A DNA stretch of 64,000 nt from Candidatus Anammoximicrobium sp. (GTDB taxonomy: Bacteria > Planctomycetota > Planctomycetia > Pirellulales > Pirellulaceae). Shown here piece after piece: positions 20,514 through 29,194 of the stretch (its first letter is position 1; each line of letters starts with the position of its first letter). The stretch spans positions 124,001 through 188,000 of the forward strand of contig JAAYYU010000311.1 in NCBI GenBank assembly GCA_012515235.1. Direction: 5' to 3'. The translations under genes and the position numbers were made by a program. The notes beneath the pieces were generated by a model. That model was not told the DNA's origin and ran no database searches. It saw only the letters and a program-made list of their open reading frames with translations.

Positions 20514-20843
20514 ATGGTTCGTCGCGCGATCTTGGGCTTGCTTGCGTGCACCATCCTCGCCATCGGTCTGACGGCGGCGACGGGTCATGCCGAACAGCGA
20601 GCCTTTAACCGTGTTTGGGGCGGAGCTTACGGTCAACATGACTGGGAGCGATTCTATCACTATCCCTACGTTTTCTACCCGCAGAATTTCTGGGGGCACG
20701 AGTATTATCGCAGCAGCGAGGATTTGTACTACCGGTACCCGCCGGAGATGCGGATCCCGGTGTACAACAAACGCTGGCACAACGAACTGCCGGCGGGCCA
20801 GTTATACCACTCCGGCCACCACTTCATTCTGGACGTATTCTGA
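20514..20843 (+). CDS. Small secreted Tyr/His-rich protein
   Basis: 109-aa exported protein with a clear signal peptide (RRAILGLLACTILAIGLTAATGHA, 3-26). The mature part of about 83 residues is rich in Tyr, His, Trp and Phe (WERFYHYPYVFYPQNFWG; DLYYRYPPEMRIPVYNKRWH) and ends HHFILDVF. I recognise this as the style of short planctomycete secreted proteins, some of which carry vague automatic names; no function is supported. A GGGGGGAA tract gives a ribosome-binding site just before ATG 20514. It is a single-gene unit: a clean intrinsic terminator follows at 20930. Confidence 0.75.
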   Translation: MVRRAILGLLACTILAIGLTAATGHAEQRAFNRVWGGAYGQHDWERFYHYPYVFYPQNFWGHEYYRSSEDLYYRYPPEMRIPVYNKRWHNELPAGQLYHSGHHFILDVF

Positions 20844-20929
20844 ATTCCGAGTCGGGCGACCGCCACGGCAAGCGGGCTGGTTCCGGGAACACGGGCTCGG
20901 GATCTGTGCCCCCACGGATTGGAATTCCA

Positions 20930-20964
20930 AAGGCTCGGCTTTTTCGGGAAGCCGGGCCTTTTTT
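20930..20964 (+). terminator. Intrinsic terminator after the small secreted gene
   Basis: AAGGCTCGGCTT (20930-20941) pairs with AAGCCGGGCCTT (20949-20960) as a 12-bp stem with one G-T pair, followed directly by a run of six T. It is the best Rho-independent terminator in the window, 87 bp after the stop codon of the gene at 20514. Confidence 0.85.
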
Positions 20965-21005
20965 GTTTTGAGGGCTCCCGCGTGGGCACGACGCGGCACC
21001 GGCAA

Positions 21006-21033
21006 TTGATCTTCGCGGACATTCGGATATGAT
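21006..21033 (+). promoter_or_regulatory. Sigma70-like promoter of the MFS transporter gene
   Basis: TTGATC (21006-21011) and TATGAT (21028-21033) are separated by 16 bp and lie 48 bp upstream of the ATG at 21082, downstream of the terminator of the previous gene. The position fits a promoter for the transporter alone. Confidence 0.6.
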
Positions 21034-21081
21034 GCAGGGCAATTCGTCCCCGGACCTTCTGTTTTCTGCAAGGAGCACGCC

Positions 21082-22653
21082 ATGAGTTCCCCGCACCCGC
21101 CTCTGGTCAGAACCCGACTGTCGATCATGATGTTCCTGGAGTTCTTTCTCTGGGGCGGCTGGGGTGTCGCGATCACCGGATACGCCGCCACGCTCGGCTT
21201 TACGGGCCGGCAGATCGGTTGGTTGGGTGCTGTGCCGGCGATCGGGGCGATCATTTCGCCGTTGTTTGTGGGCTTTTTCGCCGACCGCTTCTTTGCGGCT
21301 CAGCGGATCCTGTTTGTCCTGCACCTTCTGGGCGGTGTCTGCCTGATCGCGGCCGGTCTTCAAACGACGTTTCCCGGGCTGATGGCCCTGATGATGCTGA
21401 ACGGCCTGTTCTTCATGCCCACTCTGGCGCTGGTCAATTCGGTCGCCTTTCGGCACATTCCGGACCCGGACAAGTTTCCGCGGATCGCCATGCTGGGCAC
21501 GGTCGGGTGGATTCTGGCCGTGTTGCTGGCCTCCGTGTTCCTGGGCGGCGCGGCGAAGCCCAACTTTCTGTTCCAATCGGGCGTGGCCGGCATCGTCCTG
21601 GCGTTCTATTGTTTGACGCTGCCGCATACGCCGCCCAAGGGCCAAGAAGCCGGAGGGGACGTGTTCGGACTGGGCGCTCTCGATCTGCTGAAAGAACGTT
21701 CGCTGCTGATCTTCACCGTCTGCGTGTTCATCGCCAGCCTGGGCGCGTGCGGCTACTTCTTTACGCTGCAGGTTCCGATGCTTCAGCAGCGCGGGTATCC
21801 CTCGCCGCTGGCCCTGACGTCGCTGAATCAGTTTTCCGAGTTCATTTTCATGTTCAGCATGCCCTGGTTCGTATCCCGTCTGGGGCTGAAGCGCGTGGTC
21901 GCGTTGGGCATGTTGGCCTGGGCTGTGCGGTATTTGTGTTTCGCCTGTCCGGATTTTTACGTCGCCCTGCTTGGCCTTGCCTTGCACGGCTTCTGTTACA
22001 GCTTCTTCTACGTCGGCTCGTACATGTACTTCAACCAACGGGCGCCGGGCGAGTTGAAGTCGAGTGCCCAGAGTCTGATTACGTTCCTGTTGGTCGGTGT
22101 CGGCATGTTCCTGGGCAGCCTGGGCGGCGGCCAGATGATGGAGACGTTTCCGGCGCCCGTCCGCAACATGGCCGCGGCGCTTGGCGGCACGGACTCACGG
22201 CCGTTGCCGCCGTGGGAGGACCCCAACGCCGCGACCAGCGCTTGGCGATATCTGGATCTGTCCGGGACGCTCAGCAGTGTCGTGTACGGCGAGCAGGCGA
22301 AAGAGGCGGCGCCGGATCTGGCTGCGAAATTGGACGCCAACCGCGACGGTACGATCACGCTGGCCGAAGTCCAGACAGCGCCGGAAGCGACGCTGCAGTT
22401 CGGCGAGCATTCGTACCAGCGCGACGAACTGGTCGCAGTGTTCCAGAAGATTGCCGGCTTGTCGTCGGGCGGAGCGGTGGACGATCAAGTTGGTCTGACC
22501 CGCAAGCAATGGCTGTCCGCCCAATCGGCCAACTGGGAGCCCATTTGGCTGTATCCGGGAATCGGCATGTTCGTGATTCTGGTGATCTTCCTGCTCGCCT
22601 TCCGTCCGCCGCCGAAGGAAGCGAAGCAGCCGGAGTCGGCGACGGCCGCCTAG
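21082..22653 (+). CDS. MFS transporter, nucleoside:H+ symporter type, with EF-hand-like loop
   Basis: 523-aa inner-membrane transporter with about 12 hydrophobic segments, resembling the nucleoside:proton symporter family (NupG/XapB type): LSIMMFLEFFLWGGWGVAI, GAIISPLFVGFFADRFF, PRIAMLGTVGWILAVLLAS. It is longer than NupG (about 418 aa) because a soluble insert of roughly 110 residues lies before the last helix. In that insert residues 418-429 read DANRDGTITLAE, a perfect EF-hand Ca2+-loop pattern (D-x-N-x-D-G-x-I-x-x-x-E). Start ATG 21082 has AAGGAG six bases upstream. The substrate is inferred from family resemblance only. A 15-bp perfect hairpin follows the stop codon. Confidence 0.82.
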   Translation: MSSPHPPLVRTRLSIMMFLEFFLWGGWGVAITGYAATLGFTGRQIGWLGAVPAIGAIISPLFVGFFADRFFAAQRILFVLHLLGGVCLIAAGLQTTFPGLMALMMLNGLFFMPTLALVNSVAFRHIPDPDKFPRIAMLGTVGWILAVLLASVFLGGAAKPNFLFQSGVAGIVLAFYCLTLPHTPPKGQEAGGDVFGLGALDLLKERSLLIFTVCVFIASLGACGYFFTLQVPMLQQRGYPSPLALTSLNQFSEFIFMFSMPWFVSRLGLKRVVALGMLAWAVRYLCFACPDFYVALLGLALHGFCYSFFYVGSYMYFNQRAPGELKSSAQSLITFLLVGVGMFLGSLGGGQMMETFPAPVRNMAAALGGTDSRPLPPWEDPNAATSAWRYLDLSGTLSSVVYGEQAKEAAPDLAAKLDANRDGTITLAEVQTAPEATLQFGEHSYQRDELVAVFQKIAGLSSGGAVDDQVGLTRKQWLSAQSANWEPIWLYPGIGMFVILVIFLLAFRPPPKEAKQPESATAA

Positions 22654-22667
22654 CGCTGAGGCTGATG

Positions 22668-22704
22668 TCCCAGTTCCGCCGACCCCGTGTCGGCGGAACT
22701 GGGA
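22668..22704. terminator. Perfect 15-bp hairpin after the MFS gene
   Basis: TCCCAGTTCCGCCGA (22668-22682) and its exact reverse complement (22690-22704) enclose a 7-base loop, 14 bp after the transporter stop codon. It should stop or protect the transcript 3' end, but no T-run follows, so it may equally be an intergenic hairpin repeat. Confidence 0.6.
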
Positions 22705-22770
22705 TGGGCAAGTGGGTGTGCTGCTCCCTGGGATTGGGAACGGAACGTCTCCGCCAGGGCAGGCGCTGGC

Positions 22771-22875
22771 CGGTTGTTGAGAAAGGGGACAGACGCCTCG
22801 CGGTGGCCGTTTCCCCCGGGACTTCTCCAACGCCACTCGGAGCCAGTTTCCTTTTTTCAGCAGGGGGCTGGCCCG
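22771..22875. repeat. Degenerate inverted repeat of the 'TGTTGAAAAAGGGG' family
   Basis: GTTGTTGAGAAAGGGGACAG (from 22774) faces an imperfect reverse complement CTTTTTTCAGCAGGGGG ending near 22867. The same two words occur in the inverted repeat at 62842-62948 (TGTTGAAAAACGGGG ... CCCCCTTTTTCAGCA). Pairing here is poor, so I read it as an older copy of the same element. Confidence 0.45.
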
Positions 22876-22926
22876 TGCTTTGACTGTGAGAACCGGGGCG
22901 GTGCCCCGTCAGGCATCGCTCGGCGC

Positions 22927-22973
22927 GTAGGGCGGAATTCATTCCGCCCCAAGGCGGACTTAAATCCGCCCTA
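22927..22973. repeat. Double-hairpin palindromic repeat (GTAGGGCGGAAT family)
   Basis: Two adjacent hairpins, GGGCGGAAT-TC-ATTCCGCCC and GGCGGA-CTTAAA-TCCGCC, lie inside an outer pair GTAGGGCGGA / TCCGCCCTAC, so the 47-bp unit can fold as two stems or one long stem. A second copy of the first hairpin is at 47056-47075. It occupies the 419-bp MFS-DUF11 convergent gap, which holds no gene I can support. Confidence 0.85.
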
Positions 22974-23072
22974 CATCCCCCAACCCATCGTGGCCAGGCC
23001 GCGGGCCCGTGGTTCGATGAACCGGACGCTGGCGCGTTCGAGTTCGTGGGCGGCTGGCTTGGGAAACGCGGT

Positions 23073-25445
23073 TCAGTTGTCCGCGTACACGCGGGTGATC
23101 TCTTCGCGAGTCACGGGGATGGGCGTTTCGCCGGTGATCAGCTGGACCTGAACTCGCTGGGCGCCGGCGGCTTGGCCTTGGACCTTGATCTTATAGACGG
23201 CCTCTTCACCGGGGCCGATCCGGGCCAGCGGATCGATCCGCAATTCTCCGTCCTCGACGACGACCCGTGTCGGTCCGTCGCCGCCCAGGGGTTTCAACTG
23301 TTCCGGCAGGCCGAGGCTCAGTTGTACGTTGGTGGCGGCGCTGGAGCCGGTGTTGGTCAGCGCAATCAGATACGTGGCTTCGGCGCCGATCTCGATCGGG
23401 TCCGCATCGTCCCGCACGCTGAACTGCAGTTCGGCCGCACTTTCGACTTGCACAACTTGCTCAAACGAGTTCTGCAGGCCGAGTTCTGCGCGGCCTTCGA
23501 GCCTCAGTTTTTGTTCTCCAGTCTCCAGGGGCAGGACGATCAGCTTGGCGGCGCCGGTCTGGTTGGCGGGCAGTTCCTCCAAGCTCCAGTACACCGCGTG
23601 GTTCTGAGGCTCGTACTGGCCTTTGTGATCGGCCTCGACGAACTTCATTCCCTTGGGCAGATACGTGACGACTTCCACCTCGCGAGCCGGGGCCGTGCCG
23701 GGATTCGACAGGACGACCTCGTAGGTGGCGGGCCGTTCCAGGTAACGCCGCTTGGGACCGTTGAGCGATACTTCCAGCGCCGGTGCGACGACTTCCACTT
23801 CGACCGCGTGCTGAGCGATCAGGTTGGCTTCGCCGCGGACCAGGATTTCGTTTTGGATCAAGCCGGGCTTATCGGCCTTCAGCGTCAGTTGCAGTTGCCG
23901 CGTCTCGTTGGGGCGCAGCGTACCGATCTCGAATTCCAGTTCCCGGCCCGCCTCGTGGGCCAGGCCCACCGGCACGTCCTCCTCCAGAATGACTCCCGTC
24001 GCGACGCCGCTGCCGGGGTTGCTCACGGTAATGTCGAACACGACCGCCTCGCCGATCAGCACTTTCTGCGGCCCGCTGTGCGTCAGACTCAGTTGCGGCC
24101 TGGTACACAGCGTCCGCGCCGAGGCATGTGCCTGGAACACGACCTGCGCCACGCTGCCGATCTCGCCTTCAACCAGGGGCATGACCTGCAGCGACACAAG
24201 CGTCTGATCTCCGGGCTGCAAAGACCCGATGTTCCACATCACTTGACCTTCTGCCGTCTGCGCGGCGGAGGGCGTCGCGTTGACAAAGCGTGTGCCTTTG
24301 GGCACGCGATCCAAGACCGCAACCTCGTGAGCGGCGACGGTTCCCACGTTCTTCACCTGGATCTGGAAGGTCGCCTCCTTGCCGACCTGAATTTCCGGCG
24401 GAGCGATCTTCTCGACGGCCAAGGACGGAGCCTGGACGCCGTCCAATTGCTCCGTTCCCGGCACTCCGTCTCCTTCGCCAACCATCGGTGCTGCCGATTC
24501 ATCAGCCGCGGGCGGAGAGAAACTCGGCCGCGCGGGAGCTTCGCCAGCCGTCAACGGCGCGGCGGAGCGATTGCCGGACGCGGTTTCAGCGGGCGGATCG
24601 TGCGGAGAGGCCAATGCCGGCTGCGGGGCGGCAGCCAGGTTGGCGGGGGCGGTGTGCGCATAAATGCTGCCGCCGCTGGATGCCTCTGCGCCGGAAACGG
24701 CAATCGCAGATTGTGCCGCCTGCCGCAGCGACCCGCTCAGGGCAATCGTCGATCCCGTCGAATCAGGCGACGGGGCGAGCGATGCGGCTGCCGGCGGGGC
24801 AGACAGCGGTGCTGCCGGCGATGCTACTGACGGGGCGACCGGCGGGGCCACCGGCGGTCCTGTTTCGGTCGGCGGCGCCAGGATCGGCGCCGGGCGAGCG
24901 GCGGATTCGTTTTTGGTTGAGTCGGCATCGGCGTCCGCGTTCGGCGCCCACGCCGACTGCATGTCTGCCGCGCTGGGCGGTTGGAATTCGGGCAGCTTGG
25001 GCTCCGACGGTTGCAGCTTGGACTCGCGATCGAAGGTGGGAGCCGGCGTTGGCAGGAATGCGTTGTCGGCGGCACGGATCGTGTCGGGTTCGTCTCCGCC
25101 GAGCCGATCTCCGGCCGGTTTGTCGGACGACTGGTGTGCCGCGGGAGCGACCGCAGGGTCCAGGATCATCCGCGGACGCCGCTTCGCGGCTGGAGGCGGA
25201 CTGCTGGAAGCCGCCCGTTGCGGCTGCCTGGTCGCGGCCGGTTCGTCCGGGATCGGCACCGGCAACGCCGTCTCGGAGGATTGGCCGTTTTCCGAGGAAG
25301 CGGACGCCACTTCGGCAGCGGGGCTGCCGGGCGCCCAGGGATTCCCGACGACCGAATAGGCTCCGGCCCCGGACCCCAAGGCCCCGACGACCGCCGTGGT
25401 CCACACTGCCAGACGCTTGCTGATTTGTAACTTGGGAAGGAGCAT
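23073..25445 (-). CDS. Exported or membrane-anchored protein with four DUF11 repeats
   Basis: About 790 aa from ATG 25445 (a TTG 45 bp upstream would extend it). The N-terminus has one hydrophobic segment (KRLAVWTTAVVGALGSGAGAYSV) acting as signal peptide or anchor. A low-complexity Ala/Pro/Ser-rich stalk of about 310 residues follows. The C-terminal 430 residues hold four DUF11-type Ig-like repeats, each with the pattern 'V-x-x-G-x-x-A-x-(F/Y)-x-I-x-(V/L)-x-N-x-G' and 'VPKGxxFV' (for example GKEATFQIQVKNVGT and RPATYEVVLSNPGT). In planctomycetes and other bacteria such proteins are cell-surface or wall components; no enzyme motif is present. It ends VTREEITRVYADN. It is convergent with the MFS gene and downstream of the patatin-like gene on the same strand. 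Confidence 0.8.
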   Translation of the reverse strand: MLLPKLQISKRLAVWTTAVVGALGSGAGAYSVVGNPWAPGSPAAEVASASSENGQSSETALPVPIPDEPAATRQPQRAASSSPPPAAKRRPRMILDPAVAPAAHQSSDKPAGDRLGGDEPDTIRAADNAFLPTPAPTFDRESKLQPSEPKLPEFQPPSAADMQSAWAPNADADADSTKNESAARPAPILAPPTETGPPVAPPVAPSVASPAAPLSAPPAAASLAPSPDSTGSTIALSGSLRQAAQSAIAVSGAEASSGGSIYAHTAPANLAAAPQPALASPHDPPAETASGNRSAAPLTAGEAPARPSFSPPAADESAAPMVGEGDGVPGTEQLDGVQAPSLAVEKIAPPEIQVGKEATFQIQVKNVGTVAAHEVAVLDRVPKGTRFVNATPSAAQTAEGQVMWNIGSLQPGDQTLVSLQVMPLVEGEIGSVAQVVFQAHASARTLCTRPQLSLTHSGPQKVLIGEAVVFDITVSNPGSGVATGVILEEDVPVGLAHEAGRELEFEIGTLRPNETRQLQLTLKADKPGLIQNEILVRGEANLIAQHAVEVEVVAPALEVSLNGPKRRYLERPATYEVVLSNPGTAPAREVEVVTYLPKGMKFVEADHKGQYEPQNHAVYWSLEELPANQTGAAKLIVLPLETGEQKLRLEGRAELGLQNSFEQVVQVESAAELQFSVRDDADPIEIGAEATYLIALTNTGSSAATNVQLSLGLPEQLKPLGGDGPTRVVVEDGELRIDPLARIGPGEEAVYKIKVQGQAAGAQRVQVQLITGETPIPVTREEITRVYADN

Positions 25446-25795
25446 AGCTAGCGACCCACTTAAAGGCAAGAACAGAAACGGTCGGCCCAAACATGGGGTC
25501 CGCGCGGGTGGTAATTAGCAAAACGGGCGATCCAGGGAAAGGCCAATTGGCCAAAGAATCGGTGCGAACCGTCCGTTTTGCCGTTCCAAGTCATTGCGGG
25601 CGACGGCGTGATCGCAATCGTTGCAGAGGACTCGGCGAAGGGCGAGCGTTCGCCCGACGGTTTTGCCAGCGTTGTCTGGCGTGCAACTGCTGCCCGTCTT
25701 CTCCACCCTGCGTCAGATGGGCGGGACCGTGGCGGGCACCGGCTGAACGCCGAAACGCCGGCTGGTTCGCTCCCGCCGTTGGCCCACGTCGGCAA
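25446..25795. other. 350-bp spacer between patatin-like and DUF11 genes
   Basis: Both neighbours are on the minus strand. I see no ORF with a start signal. A small palindrome GGGCGA-gcgt-TCGCCC lies at 25639-25654, without a T-run on the relevant strand. I cannot place a promoter for the DUF11 gene with confidence. Confidence 0.4.
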
Positions 25796-28759
25796 CTACG
25801 GGGTGATCGCGGCCTTTTTGCTGCTGCCCGCCGGGGCAGGCGTCGGCTGGTGGATTTTTTTGAGCTTGTTGATCGTTTCGATCGTGCGCGACTCCAAACG
25901 ATCCAACCGCTGGCGGTTGTCCTCGAGCACCTTCTGCGCGGCCTTATAGCCATCCAGAAAGGCGGGGGGCTGCCACTTCGACGTGGGCAACTGTTGGCCC
26001 GTGGCGGGCGGCCGCGGGCCCCTGACGGGCGGCTGCGAGCGGGTCGTGGGCGGCGTTCGTGAGGGAGAGGGAGCCGTGGGCGGCGCCGATTTCGTCTCGT
26101 CGGTCGGGCTTGAATCGGTCGGGCTTGAATCGGTCGGTACGCGAAGCTTGGAGGGCTCCGTGTCGAGGGGCAGGCCTTGGAAAAACCTCTTTTGCAGAGT
26201 GGCTTTCTTGTCGCGTTCGGCCTGACGGTTGCGCATCAGCAGAGACAGGTTCTGGAATTGGCTGGAGAGCGTTTTTGCGGTTTCCGCGGGCACGGGTGCG
26301 GCACCGGGTTCCTTGACCGCCATGCTTTGAAGGGCCGATAAGGATTGCGTCCATTTCGCGCGGTCCTCCAGCGTCTTCTGCAACTCGTCCCGGATTCCGT
26401 GCGTCCCGACCAGGAACCGGACGAACACCTTGGCTTTGTCGAGGGGGCCCAAGGCCCAGGCGGTCATCACGCTGTCCTGCCCCCGATCGTGATTGCACTG
26501 GACGATGATGCGGGACACATTCCCCGGCGGTTCCAGGCGAGGCGTGCTTGAGACGCTGGCTGGCGAATGACGTTCCAGGGCGCGAATCTGCTCTTGGACT
26601 CGTCTGGCCGCGGGATCCGGCAGCAGCCGTTGCAGGCTTTCGACGTCGTTCTGGTTCGTGGCCTCGGCACTCGCATAGCCTGCGTTCTGGAGGGCGCGAA
26701 CCGGTTCCAGCACTCCCGACAGCAGCCGGGCGAACGTTCCGGGGGGTTCGGGTTTGGCTCCGGAGTCAATTTCCAACAGGACTACGCCGCGGCGCTGCAG
26801 TTCGCAGAGAATGGCCGCAGCGCGGTGGCGAAGCGCACGGTCCGCTTCGGGCTCCTGCGCCAGCCGGTCCAGCCCCTCGACGACATACCGCAGTGCGCCG
26901 ATGCCCGTGTTGTCGAAGACCCCTCCATCGATCAGGTGCACGCTGCGGCTGATGGCCGCACCGGCCGTGTCGGCGGGGTCTTCCGCCGCCGCGGGCCCTG
27001 CGGCAAAGTTGATCTCGGCGACGGGAAACCCCCAAGGAAAGTTGGCGGAAAGGCGGGTCGCTTCGGACAGCCGGACCTGGCACCATTGCTGATGCCAGAT
27101 ATCCGCTTCCTGCAACTCACGAAAGGGAGCCGGACGTTGCGGATCGACCATGAATCTGGGCGGCAGGGGCGGGAAACCGATGATCAGGCAGCTGCCGCGT
27201 TCCACTTCGCACACGTTGCACAGCAGCAGGGGCACGCGGCCGGTGCGGTCCAGGTCGCGGTGCCAGTCCAGATTCGTCTCGGACAGGCCGAACTTGGCTT
27301 CCCAGAAAGCCTGGACTGCGTGTGCCCGGTCCCGGCCGGGATGCAACGCGCCTCGCAACAAGGGCGCCATGAAGTCGGTGCACATATCGTCCACCAACTC
27401 GCGCTGCAGGAACCAGTGCGGCTTTTCCGTGTCGGCTTTTTCGCACGCGGTTCGCGTTTGCTCCAAGTGTCCGGCGTCGTAGACCGTGGACTCCAGTCCC
27501 CGGCTGGAGGCCTTCATCAAGTGCAGGATGTCGTCCAGCATGAAGTTTAAGGGCGCCGGGCGTGTGCCGTCGGTCCGGGCCCGCCGGCGCCGGTGCTGGG
27601 AGTCCAGGTAACAGGCGGAAGCCAGGGTCCCTCCAGAGACGCTGCTAATCAACACGATATGATCCGCGACGTTGTACGTCTGCGTTCCGCCCGCCGCCGT
27701 GAACGAGATCGGCGTCCGCTGCAGATATTCGTAAACCAGGGCGGTGAACAGGGCGGCCCGCGAACCGCCGCCGCTCGCCGCGACGAAAACCGCCGGCCCG
27801 CCGTCATCCGGGATCGCCCGCAAACGACGCTGTAGGTGCTCCAGCCAAAGATCGGATTCCGCCAGTGGTTCCGGCCGGGCAGCGGGAGGAGGACCGCCGG
27901 CAAGGTCCGCTTCGCCGCCCGCGGCCACGGCGGCCAAAGACGAGGAATCTACGATGGTTCCGACCGGGCTAGGCTGCATTCGGCCCAGCGCGATTACGGC
28001 CAGCACCAGCGCCAGCGGTCGAATCAGCCGGTCGGAACTCGATTGCCACGCATCGATGACCCGCGCGAACAGGAACAGCGAAAAGGCCACGTGCAACACG
28101 GCCCACATGCTGTACATCCGATAGGACGGCAGGGACCAGAATTCGGGCAGCGCCCAGATGACTTCGCCAGCGGCGTTCAGGAGGATCAACAGCCCCAGGC
28201 TCCGCGTCAACATCCGAAACGTGAATTCGTGCAAGCAGGTCTTCAACAGCAGGACCAGGGCCAGGCCCAGAAACAGAAGCGCAAAGGTTCCCAGCACCGA
28301 GGAATCCGGCAAAAATCCTGCCTGCGGGCCGGTGCCACACGCGCCCCAGACGCACAGGCCGCCGACCACCATCAGCACGCCGCTCAGCACGCCGCGTCGC
28401 TGGCCCAAGGCGGTCCACACCGATTCCCGGACATCCTTCCACCAGGCCCGGAACTCCCCGCGCCAATGCGCCAAGCGGGCTCGGAACGTAGGCTCCAGAG
28501 CCAGCACCGGCCGCGGCGGTCTGCCCTTGGGCACGACATACCACCCAGCCCACACGTAAACGAGGAACAACAGGGCGACGTAGCCGCAAAACAGGACGGC
28601 CGGCCCCGGACTCGCCACGCCCAGATCCGGGAATTCAAACAAGTTCCGCACCTGGCCCACGTTCCAGAAGACGGCACCCAGCGCAACCACCGACAACAGC
28701 GTCAACCAGTGGTCGCCCAGCCACTCACGACACGACTTGAGCCGAACCGGGGCAGTCAT
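25796..28759 (-). CDS. Large membrane protein with patatin-like phospholipase domain
   Basis: 987 aa from ATG 28759 (the frame continues to 29032, but that part overlaps the small plus-strand ORF and looks non-coding). Residues about 15-290 contain six or more hydrophobic helices (WLTLLSVVALGAVFWNVG; PGPAVLFCGYVALLFLVYVW; VLLLKTCLHEFTFRML), so the protein sits in the membrane. A patatin-like catalytic domain follows: SGGGSRAALFTAL near 327 is the oxyanion loop, SSVSGGTLAS holds the nucleophile S375 (the first Gly of GxSxG is Ser), and LIDGGVFDNTG holds D611 of the Ser-Asp dyad. The last 120 residues are a Pro/Thr/Ser-rich linker with the repeat TDSSP, then a charged, coiled-coil-like end. It probably cleaves membrane lipids. 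Next to the TIR protein upstream, same strand. Confidence 0.78.
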   Translation of the reverse strand: MTAPVRLKSCREWLGDHWLTLLSVVALGAVFWNVGQVRNLFEFPDLGVASPGPAVLFCGYVALLFLVYVWAGWYVVPKGRPPRPVLALEPTFRARLAHWRGEFRAWWKDVRESVWTALGQRRGVLSGVLMVVGGLCVWGACGTGPQAGFLPDSSVLGTFALLFLGLALVLLLKTCLHEFTFRMLTRSLGLLILLNAAGEVIWALPEFWSLPSYRMYSMWAVLHVAFSLFLFARVIDAWQSSSDRLIRPLALVLAVIALGRMQPSPVGTIVDSSSLAAVAAGGEADLAGGPPPAARPEPLAESDLWLEHLQRRLRAIPDDGGPAVFVAASGGGSRAALFTALVYEYLQRTPISFTAAGGTQTYNVADHIVLISSVSGGTLASACYLDSQHRRRRARTDGTRPAPLNFMLDDILHLMKASSRGLESTVYDAGHLEQTRTACEKADTEKPHWFLQRELVDDMCTDFMAPLLRGALHPGRDRAHAVQAFWEAKFGLSETNLDWHRDLDRTGRVPLLLCNVCEVERGSCLIIGFPPLPPRFMVDPQRPAPFRELQEADIWHQQWCQVRLSEATRLSANFPWGFPVAEINFAAGPAAAEDPADTAGAAISRSVHLIDGGVFDNTGIGALRYVVEGLDRLAQEPEADRALRHRAAAILCELQRRGVVLLEIDSGAKPEPPGTFARLLSGVLEPVRALQNAGYASAEATNQNDVESLQRLLPDPAARRVQEQIRALERHSPASVSSTPRLEPPGNVSRIIVQCNHDRGQDSVMTAWALGPLDKAKVFVRFLVGTHGIRDELQKTLEDRAKWTQSLSALQSMAVKEPGAAPVPAETAKTLSSQFQNLSLLMRNRQAERDKKATLQKRFFQGLPLDTEPSKLRVPTDSSPTDSSPTDETKSAPPTAPSPSRTPPTTRSQPPVRGPRPPATGQQLPTSKWQPPAFLDGYKAAQKVLEDNRQRLDRLESRTIETINKLKKIHQPTPAPAGSSKKAAITP

Positions 28760-28990
28760 GGTCCATCTCGCGTAATAGGAAAGGTCGGTGCCCGGCACAG
28801 GCCCAAGGCGCGTCCATGCCGTTGCGAGCGGAGCCGATTTTACGGCGAGTCGAGCGCGCGTGTCAATCGCCGCGGAAGGCGGGCCTCGCTCAAACCCCAG
28901 TATCGATTCGATTCGCTGCGGAGAGCAGCCCCATCCAGCCGATGAAACTAAAGATCGGACGCGCTGCCCTAACTCTCCGGGAGTCCCGCC

Positions 28991-29146
28991 GTGACCAACC
29001 AGACCCCAAACTGTGGCGAATCCTTGCCGCAACGGAGAGGATCCGCCCCGGCCATCGACCCGACGGCAGACCGGACCACCTTGGCGATCCTGGTGATCGG
29101 GATCATGATCCAGATCGCCGTCGTCCTGTTGGGAGCATACCGCTGA
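28991..29146 (+). CDS. Small single-pass membrane protein (51 aa, GTG start)
   Basis: This short ORF starts with GTG at 28991 behind GGGAG (28979-28983, 7-bp spacing). It reads MTNQTPNCGESLPQ... with a polar N-terminal half and one hydrophobic helix at the C-terminus (TTLAILVIGIMIQIAVVLLG) ending AYR. It lies in the 435-bp gap between two minus-strand genes (TIR and patatin-like) and opposite to them. The signal plus transmembrane pattern makes it a plausible real small protein, perhaps tied to its membrane-active neighbour, but this is inference. Confidence 0.5.
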   Translation: MTNQTPNCGESLPQRRGSAPAIDPTADRTTLAILVIGIMIQIAVVLLGAYR

Positions 29147-29194
29147 GCGAAAGACGGCCTTGCGTCTGTTCGCTACGGACCGGCTGGCGAGGTG

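Noticed and set aside
26095..26140. 15-bp tandem repeat in the patatin-like gene
   Set aside because: It encodes the TDSSP repeat of a Pro/Ser/Thr linker and stays in frame; ordinary low-complexity coding sequence.
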